Assembly (NCBI GenBank): GCA_036500965.1
Contig: DASYBC010000036.1
Coordinates: 61,098-125,097 of the forward strand
Direction: 5' to 3'
DNA: 64,000 bases
From: AP-15 sp036500965
GTDB lineage: Bacteria; Pseudomonadota; Alphaproteobacteria; ATCC43930; CGMCC-115725
Position 1 is the stretch's first letter. Each line of letters begins with the position of its first letter. A model generated the notes under the pieces. It saw only the letters and a list, made by a program, of their open reading frames with translations, did no database searches and was not told where the DNA came from. Of the stretch, positions 58,480 to 64,000 are shown one piece after another. Position numbers and translations under genes: made by a program.

Positions 58480-61344
58480 TCAGCCTGCGCCCGCTGCCTG
58501 CATGAAGGCACCGCTCGCCCCGACGACTTCAGCGCAGCGGCGGCAGAGATCGGGATATTGCGGCGATTCGCCGACCTCGGGCAGCACCCGCCAGCAGCGC
58601 TCGCAACGCTCGCCTGCCGCCGTCGTCACCACGGCGCCGATCTCGGCGAGCGCCGCATCGCCGAGCGTGAACGCACCCGCGGGCGGCGGACCCTCGCAAG
58701 CAGCAGCGGCCGAGGTGATGCACAATTCGGCGAGATCGACGCCCCGAATTTTCTCGATCAGCGCGGCCGGGACATGCAATTCGATCGCCGCCTGCAAGCT
58801 CGACCCGATACGCTTTGCCGCACGCTCGAGCTCGAGGGCGCCGGTAGCGACCCGGCGCACTTGGCGCAGCGCCTCCCATTTTTCGGCGAGCCGTCCGTCC
58901 AGCCAGCTCTGCGGCACCGGCGCGAACAATTCGAGGTGGACGCTCTTCCCGGACGCATCGCCATGGCGCACCAGCCAGGCTTCCTCCGCGGTGAAGCACA
59001 GGATCGGGGCGAGCCAGCGCACCAGGCAGTCAAAGGTCAGATCGAGCACGGTGCGCACCGCGCGCCGCCGAACGTCGCCGGGCGCATCGCAATAAAGCCG
59101 GTCCTTGCGGATGTCGAAATAAAATGCCGACAAATCGACTGCGCAAAAATTGTAGAGGCCGGTGAACATGGCGTGGAAATCGAACGCTTCGATCGAGCGC
59201 CGGACCAGCGCATCGAGCTCGGCCAGGCGGTGCAGGACCCAGCGCTCGAGCTCGGGCATCGCCCCAACGCCGACCGCTTCCTCCGCGGTAAAGCCGTCGA
59301 GCGCGCCCAAGAGATAGCGCAGAGTGTTGCGCAGGCGGCGATAGACGTCGCTCTGATGCTTGAGGATCTCTGGGCCGATGCGCAGATCCTCGGAATAGTC
59401 GGAGCCGACCACCCACAGGCGCAGGATGTCGGCGCCGCTCGCTCGCATCACCTCCTGCGGGGCGACGACGTTGCCGAGCGATTTCGACATCTTACGGCCC
59501 GTCTCGTCGAGCACGAAGCCGTGGGTCAACACCGCTTCGTAGGGCGCGCGGCCGCGGGTCCCGCAAGCTTCGAGCAGCGAGGACTGAAACCAGCCGCGAT
59601 GCTGGTCCGAGCCTTCGAGGTAGAGCGAGGCCGGCCATTTGAGCTCGGGCCGCTGCTCGAGCACAAAGGCGTGGGTCGAGCCCGAATCGAACCACACCTC
59701 GACAATGTCGGTGACTTTCTCCCAGTCGGCAGGGTTGTGTGCGTTGCCGAGGAATTCAGACGCATCGGCGCTGAACCAGATATCGGAGCCGTGCCGCTCG
59801 ACCGCGGCGGCGACGCGCTCGACCACCGCCGGGTCGCGCAAGGGCTCGCCGGTCTCGCGATGAGTGAAGACCGCGATCGGCACGCCCCAGGCGCGCTGCC
59901 GCGACACGCACCAGTCGGGTCGGTTCTCGACCATGGCTTCGATGCGGTTGCGGCCCTGCGGCGGGATCCAGCGGGTCTCGGCGATCGCCGCCAGCGCTTT
60001 GTCGCGCAGGCCGTTCGCCGCCATGCCGATGAACCATTGCGGCGTGTTGCGAAAGATCAGCGGCGCCTTCGACCGCCAGGAATGCGGATAGGAATGGACC
60101 AAGGTGCCGCGCGCCAATAAGCAGCCGGCCGCGTCGACCGCGGCGATAACCGCCTCGTTGGCGTCGCCGGGCCTGCCGTCGGGACGATAGACGGTGCGGC
60201 CGGCGAACAGCGGCACCCCCGGCAGATAGACCCCGTCCGGCCCGACCGTGTCGATCACCGGCAGCCCGTGCGCCTGGCCGAGCTCCCAATCGTCGGTGCC
60301 GGCATTTGGCGCGATGTGGACGAGGCCGGTGCCCTGATCGGCCTCGACAAAGCCGCCGGCCAAGAGCGGCACGTCGAACTCGTAGCCCTGGCCCGAAAGC
60401 GGATGGCGCGCGACGGTGCCGGCGAGGGCGGCGCCGGGAAACCGCTCGACCAGCGAATAGGCCTCGATGCCGGCGCTCGCTGCGACCTCGCCGGCCAAGG
60501 ATGCGGCGACGAGCAGGGTCTCGCCCGGCCGCGCCCGGCTTCCGTCGGCCGCGCGGTTGACCCGCATCGCCGCGTAATCGAGCCCCGGTCGAAAGGCGAT
60601 CGCGCGGTTGCCGGGCAAGGTCCAAGGCGTGGTCGTCCAGATCAGCGCCGCCGCCTCGACCAGCGCCGGCAGCCCGGTGCGTAAAATCGGAAAGCGCACC
60701 CAGACGGTCGTCGATGTGTGATCGTGGTATTCGACCTCGGCCTCGGCCAGCGCCGTCTGCTCGACCACCGACCACAGCACCGGCTTGGCGCCCCGGTAGA
60801 GCCCGCCATTCACGAGAAACTTGCCGAGCTCGCGCACGATCTGTGCCTCGGCCGAATAGGCCATCGTCGTATAGGGGTTAGCCCAGTCGCCGATGACGCC
60901 GAGCCGCTCGAACTCTTCCTTCTGCACCTCGATCCAGCGGGCCGCGAAGTCGCGGCATTCGCGGCGAAACTGCTCGGCCGGGACGCTGTCCTTCGACATC
61001 TTCTTCGCCCGGTACTGCTCCTCGATCATCCATTCGATCGGCAGCCCGTGGCAGTCCCAGCCCGGAACGTAGGGGGCATCCTTGCCCAGCATCTGCTGCG
61101 AGCGGTTGACCACGTCCTTCAGGATCTTATTGAGCGCATGGCCGATATGGAGGTGGCCGTTGGCATAGGGCGGCCCGTCGTGCAGCACGAATTTTTCGCG
61201 CCCCGCCGCCGCCTGGCGCAGCCGCCGGTAGAGGCCCATCCCCTGCCAGCGCGCCAGGATCGCCGGCTCGCGCCGGGGCAGATCGCCCCGCATCGGAAAT
61301 TGCGTCTTCGGCAAAAAGACGGTTGGACGATAATCCGTCGGCAT
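58480..61344 (-). CDS. ileS: Isoleucine-tRNA ligase
   Basis: 954 residues, a full-length class Ia synthetase. In order: PYANGHLHIGHALNK (HIGH motif, about 60-74), the CP1 editing domain (WTTTPWTLPGN, about 240), GWDCHGLPIEW, the KMSKS signature KMSKSLGN (about 618), the anticodon-binding helical domain and a C-terminal zinc finger (CERCWRVLP and CRRCAEVV, about 917-945). It is followed directly by lspA and the BamF-like gene, so these form one operon. A perfect 10-bp hairpin lies about 40 nt upstream of the start. Confidence 0.98.
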   Translation of the reverse strand: MPTDYRPTVFLPKTQFPMRGDLPRREPAILARWQGMGLYRRLRQAAAGREKFVLHDGPPYANGHLHIGHALNKILKDVVNRSQQMLGKDAPYVPGWDCHGLPIEWMIEEQYRAKKMSKDSVPAEQFRRECRDFAARWIEVQKEEFERLGVIGDWANPYTTMAYSAEAQIVRELGKFLVNGGLYRGAKPVLWSVVEQTALAEAEVEYHDHTSTTVWVRFPILRTGLPALVEAAALIWTTTPWTLPGNRAIAFRPGLDYAAMRVNRAADGSRARPGETLLVAASLAGEVAASAGIEAYSLVERFPGAALAGTVARHPLSGQGYEFDVPLLAGGFVEADQGTGLVHIAPNAGTDDWELGQAHGLPVIDTVGPDGVYLPGVPLFAGRTVYRPDGRPGDANEAVIAAVDAAGCLLARGTLVHSYPHSWRSKAPLIFRNTPQWFIGMAANGLRDKALAAIAETRWIPPQGRNRIEAMVENRPDWCVSRQRAWGVPIAVFTHRETGEPLRDPAVVERVAAAVERHGSDIWFSADASEFLGNAHNPADWEKVTDIVEVWFDSGSTHAFVLEQRPELKWPASLYLEGSDQHRGWFQSSLLEACGTRGRAPYEAVLTHGFVLDETGRKMSKSLGNVVAPQEVMRASGADILRLWVVGSDYSEDLRIGPEILKHQSDVYRRLRNTLRYLLGALDGFTAEEAVGVGAMPELERWVLHRLAELDALVRRSIEAFDFHAMFTGLYNFCAVDLSAFYFDIRKDRLYCDAPGDVRRRAVRTVLDLTFDCLVRWLAPILCFTAEEAWLVRHGDASGKSVHLELFAPVPQSWLDGRLAEKWEALRQVRRVATGALELERAAKRIGSSLQAAIELHVPAALIEKIRGVDLAELCITSAAAACEGPPPAGAFTLGDAALAEIGAVVTTAAGERCERCWRVLPEVGESPQYPDLCRRCAEVVGASGAFMQAAGAG

Positions 61345-61384
61345 CGGGAAACCCTGGATAGGAGGCGAAAACAGCGAACGCGTC

Positions 61385-61408
61385 CCCGATCCTCACACGA
61401 GGATCGGG
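61385..61408. promoter_or_regulatory. Perfect hairpin in the ileS 5' region
   Basis: CCCGATCCTC and GAGGATCGGG form a perfect 10-bp stem with a 4-nt loop, 41 nt upstream of the ileS start. No T-run follows on either strand. It may be an RNA leader structure or the remains of a transcription stop. No T-box-like or known riboswitch elements were recognised. Confidence 0.5.
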
Positions 61409-61502
61409 CCGCTAATTCGCGAGATCCAGGGGCGATGCAGCATCATGCGCCGACATATAACAGCCGCCCCGGCCAAATTCGAGGGGCTTGCGGCGCGGCT
61501 TT

Positions 61503-61535
61503 CTCCCTCCCCCGTGAGCGGCGAGAGGGAGGGGG
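61503..61535. repeat. Short imperfect palindrome of dispersed type
   Basis: CTCCCTCCCCC pairs with GAGGGAGGGGG around GTGAGCGGCGA, with one wobble and one mismatch. It lies in the 211-nt spacer between the PRC-barrel gene and ileS. Sequences of this CCCTCnCCC...GGGnGAGGG kind are common intergenic repeats in high-GC Proteobacteria. Confidence 0.5.
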
Positions 61536-61555
61536 TGAGCGGCCGTGCGCTTGGA

Positions 61556-62389
61556 CTAGCGGTTGTTAGCCGGTGCCGGCGTCCAGCTGCCGCTGATGTT
61601 GCCCGTCGAGTCGCGGCGGATCTGCACCTGATTGTTGCCGGGCTTGGGCGCTATCGGCGCCGGGGCCATTGTCGCCGTTACCGGGGCGCCGGCGATTTGC
61701 GCCTCGGTCAGAGCCACGTGCACCGGGCCGCCTTTTGTCCCGACTTGCGGGTTGGCGGCATCCCATGCCACTGCGTGATCCTTGGCGCCGATGCTGATAA
61801 ACCCGCCGATATCGACCTCCAGCGCCACCAGCCGCCCGGTCCCAAGGGTCAGCACCACATCGTGGACGTGACCCAGCGATGCGCCATGAGCGCCGACGAC
61901 CTCCTTGCCGAGAAGATCGTTCTTCACATCAAAATAGGCCTTACCGTTCTTCCCCTGTTCGACGAGAGCACCGCCCGCGGCCACCGTTTGCCCGCTGAGC
62001 CGGGTCACGAAATGCGGCGTCGGCCGCGGCTCGAACCGCAGGCTGCTCCAGGCGATCGCACTTTGGCCGTGATCGAACGACTGGTTGCCGGCCGGCGCGA
62101 CGATGGCCAGCGTTGCCGCGCCGCTGCGCCGGTCGACAATCAGGTCGGCAATCTTGGCGACGGTTGCGCCGTTGGCTTCCTCAACGGTGGCGCCGATGAC
62201 CTTGCTCGCCTCGATCTGGTCGGCGGTCGGGCTGACCGCCGAGGTTTTCGGCGAACGGTTGGCAGTGTGGCCGGTGTTCATCTGCGGCGCGGCCGCGCTC
62301 TGCGCGGCGGCGAGGGGTACGGCGCCGGCGCAGGAAAGGGCGAGGGTCAGAAGTGCCGCGACAGCTCGGTCGGTCATCGTGAGGCTCAC
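61556..62389 (-). CDS. Exported PRC-barrel domain protein
   Basis: 277 residues. A signal peptide (AVAALLTLALSCAGAVPLAAAQ) precedes two PRC-barrel-like halves: the first around IEASKVIGATVEEANGATVA (about 60-130), the second around FDVKNDLLGKEVVGAHG and ALEVDIGGFISIGAKDHAV (about 150-215). PRC barrels are small beta domains that bind proteins or RNA; exported two-copy forms in alphaproteobacteria have no firm function. The C-terminus is Pro/Asn-rich and unstructured. The GTG at 62389 and ATG at 62377 are both possible starts. The gene is divergent from the transketolase-like gene. Confidence 0.85.
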   Translation of the reverse strand: MSLTMTDRAVAALLTLALSCAGAVPLAAAQSAAAPQMNTGHTANRSPKTSAVSPTADQIEASKVIGATVEEANGATVAKIADLIVDRRSGAATLAIVAPAGNQSFDHGQSAIAWSSLRFEPRPTPHFVTRLSGQTVAAGGALVEQGKNGKAYFDVKNDLLGKEVVGAHGASLGHVHDVVLTLGTGRLVALEVDIGGFISIGAKDHAVAWDAANPQVGTKGGPVHVALTEAQIAGAPVTATMAPAPIAPKPGNNQVQIRRDSTGNISGSWTPAPANNR

Positions 62390-62482
62390 AATTGTTCTGC
62401 CCCGCTAACCCCGCAGCGGCTGAAAAATTCAGGGCGTCCGCCAATATCGGCTAAGCTCTGTCGCCGAAGCGGGAGTTGAACG

Positions 62483-64000
62483 ATGGCGCAGGTCATTGAA
62501 GGCGCACGTGCCGGCCACGGGGAGGCGGACGCCGGCGACAAGCTCGCCTGCCTCAAGGCGCTCGAGCGCAAGGTGCTGTGGCTTTCCACCTGGATGATCC
62601 ACAACGCCAATCATTTGCGGCCCAATCGCGACGGTCTCAAGGTCGGCGGGCACCAGGCCTCCAGCGCCTCCGTGGCGACCCTAATGACCGCACTCTATTT
62701 CGACGTGCTGCGGCCGCAGGACCGGGTCGCGGTCAAGCCGCACGCCTCGCCGGTGTTCCACGCGATCCAATACCTGCTCGGGCACCAGACGCGCGACAAG
62801 CTCGAACGCTTCCGCGCCTATGGCGGCGCCCAATCCTATCCGTCGCGCACCAAGGACGGCGGCGACATCGTCGATTTCTCGACCGGCTCGGTCGGGCTCG
62901 GCGTCGGCATGACCTTGTTCGGCTCGATCGCGCAGGATTACCTGCGGCTAAAGGAACTCACCCCGACGGAGGAGCCGCCCGGCCGCATGATCGCGCTCGC
63001 CGGCGATGCCGAGCTCGACGAAGGCAACATCTTCGAGGCCCTGCTCGAAGGCTGGAAGCACGATGTGCGCAATCTATGGTGGGTCATTGACTACAACCGC
63101 CAGAGCCTCGACGCCGTCGTATCCGACCGGCTGTTCGGCCGCATCGACGCGATGTTCGAGATGATGGGCTGGCGGGTCGTCACCCTCAAATACGGCAGGC
63201 TCTTGGAAGCGGCCTTTGCCCGCCCCGACGGGCACCATCTGCGCGAATGGATCGACGCCTGCCCGAACTCGCTTTATTCGGCATTGGTCTACAAGGGCGG
63301 CGAGGGCTGGCGCGAGCACCTGCAGCGCGACCTCAACCGCTATCCCGGCATCCGCGCGATCCTCGACGACCACGACGACGGCGAATTGCAGCGATTGATG
63401 ACCAACCTCGGCGGGCATGACATGGAAGCGGTGCTCGACGCCTTCCACGCCATCGCCGACGACCGCCCGACCTGCTTTATCGCCTACACGATCAAGGGCT
63501 ACGGGCTGCCCTTCGCCGGGCACAAGGACAATCATGCCGGGCTGATGAACCCCGATCAGATGGCTGCGTTCCAGCGCAGCATGGCGGTGCCCGAGGGGGC
63601 CGAGTGGGACAGGTTCGCCGGCCTCGATCTGTCGGTAGAGCAAGTCTCGGCGTTTCTCGAAGGGGTGGTGCTGGCCGGACCTGTGCGGCGCCGGCATCAG
63701 GCGACTGCGGTGGCGGTGCCGGCGAGCCTTCGGGTGCCGCGCGGCGAGCGGCAGTCAACGCAAGAAGCGTTTGGGCGGCTGTTGGGCGACATCGCCGCGA
63801 GCGACACGGAGCTTTCGCGGCGGATCGTGACCACCTCGCCCGACGTCACCGTCTCGACCAATCTGGGGCCGTGGGTCAACCGGCGCGGCATCTTCGATCG
63901 GGCCGAGCGCGCCGACACCTTTCGCGAGGAAAAGGTGGTCTCGGCGCAGCGCTGGGCGATGTCGCCCAAGGGCCAGCACATCGAGCTCGGCATCGCCGAG
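62483..64000 (+). CDS. Transketolase / pyruvate dehydrogenase E1-like TPP enzyme, 5' part
   Basis: 506 codons, cut by the right edge. The N-terminal TPP-binding half is clear: DGLKVGGHQASSASVATL, then VAVKPHASPVFHAIQYLLG, FSTGSVGLGVGMT and the TPP/Mg motif GDAELDEGN followed about 30 residues later by WWVIDYNRQSLD. The second (pyrimidine-binding) domain begins near the edge. The sequence fits the alphaproteobacterial group annotated variously as transketolase or homodimeric E1 of 2-oxoacid dehydrogenase; the substrate cannot be fixed from this part. GGGAG lies 8 nt before the ATG. It is divergent from the PRC-barrel gene, with about 93 nt for both promoters. Confidence 0.9.
   Translation, partial: MAQVIEGARAGHGEADAGDKLACLKALERKVLWLSTWMIHNANHLRPNRDGLKVGGHQASSASVATLMTALYFDVLRPQDRVAVKPHASPVFHAIQYLLGHQTRDKLERFRAYGGAQSYPSRTKDGGDIVDFSTGSVGLGVGMTLFGSIAQDYLRLKELTPTEEPPGRMIALAGDAELDEGNIFEALLEGWKHDVRNLWWVIDYNRQSLDAVVSDRLFGRIDAMFEMMGWRVVTLKYGRLLEAAFARPDGHHLREWIDACPNSLYSALVYKGGEGWREHLQRDLNRYPGIRAILDDHDDGELQRLMTNLGGHDMEAVLDAFHAIADDRPTCFIAYTIKGYGLPFAGHKDNHAGLMNPDQMAAFQRSMAVPEGAEWDRFAGLDLSVEQVSAFLEGVVLAGPVRRRHQATAVAVPASLRVPRGERQSTQEAFGRLLGDIAASDTELSRRIVTTSPDVTVSTNLGPWVNRRGIFDRAERADTFREEKVVSAQRWAMSPKGQHIELGIAE

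Overview
The window is a high-GC, densely coded stretch of a Gram-negative chromosome, most likely from an alphaproteobacterium (Hyphomicrobiales/Rhodospirillales-like). The evidence is the rpmI-rplT-pheS-pheT and ileS-lspA-DUF3035 (BamF-like) housekeeping blocks, two-partner secretion and OmpA-type envelope genes, long imperfect intergenic palindromes and the strong G/C third-position bias. The organism assignment is inference; no rRNA or tRNA gene is visible.

Positions 1 to about 35.8 kb are the right-hand part of a polyketide/nonribosomal peptide biosynthetic cluster that continues off the left edge. The left arm (+ strand) carries a PKS ending in KR-ACP then KS-[no AT]-DH-ER-KR-ACP, a second PKS (KS-AT-DH-cMT-KR-ACP), a free-standing SagB/McbC-type oxidase and a SAM methyltransferase. 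The middle arm (- strand, 31.3 to 13.5 kb) reads FkbH-like glyceryl transferase, discrete ACP, condensation-like acyltransferase, PKS-NRPS (KS-[no AT]-DH-cMT-KR-ACP-Cy-A-PCP-TE), P450-ACP fusion, P450, then a small operon of two paralogous TerB/COQ4-like proteins flanking an NHLP-like protein. A divergent + operon encodes a MaoC dehydratase, a radical SAM enzyme and an MBOAT acyltransferase. A Sfp-type phosphopantetheinyl transferase closes the cluster.

The adenylation pocket reads DLYNLSLI, a cysteine code. It sits behind a heterocyclisation domain with the DxxxxD motif, so the released product is predicted to be a C-methylated polyketide ending in a thiazoline. The separate oxidase could oxidise this to a thiazole. 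Two of the three visible PKS modules have lost their AT at the same place, which makes trans loading likely, either by the AT of the middle PKS or by an AT outside the window.

From 35.9 to 46.3 kb are a metallophosphoesterase, VOC protein, Spy-like periplasmic protein, class IV aminotransferase, a VapBC-type toxin-antitoxin pair, pheST with an intrinsic terminator 17 nt before pheS, rplT/rpmI with a good promoter, a Tat-exported DUF882 protein and a Sel1-repeat protein.

From 46.6 to 57.4 kb is a two-partner secretion locus: TpsB transporter, a 1759-residue TpsA exoprotein with a recent 735-bp internal tandem duplication, a CHAT-domain putative lipoprotein whose gene overlaps tpsA by 67 nt, and an OmpA-like protein. 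The rest is housekeeping: BamF-like lipoprotein, lspA, ileS, a PRC-barrel protein and the 5' part of a transketolase/pyruvate dehydrogenase E1-like gene cut by the right edge.
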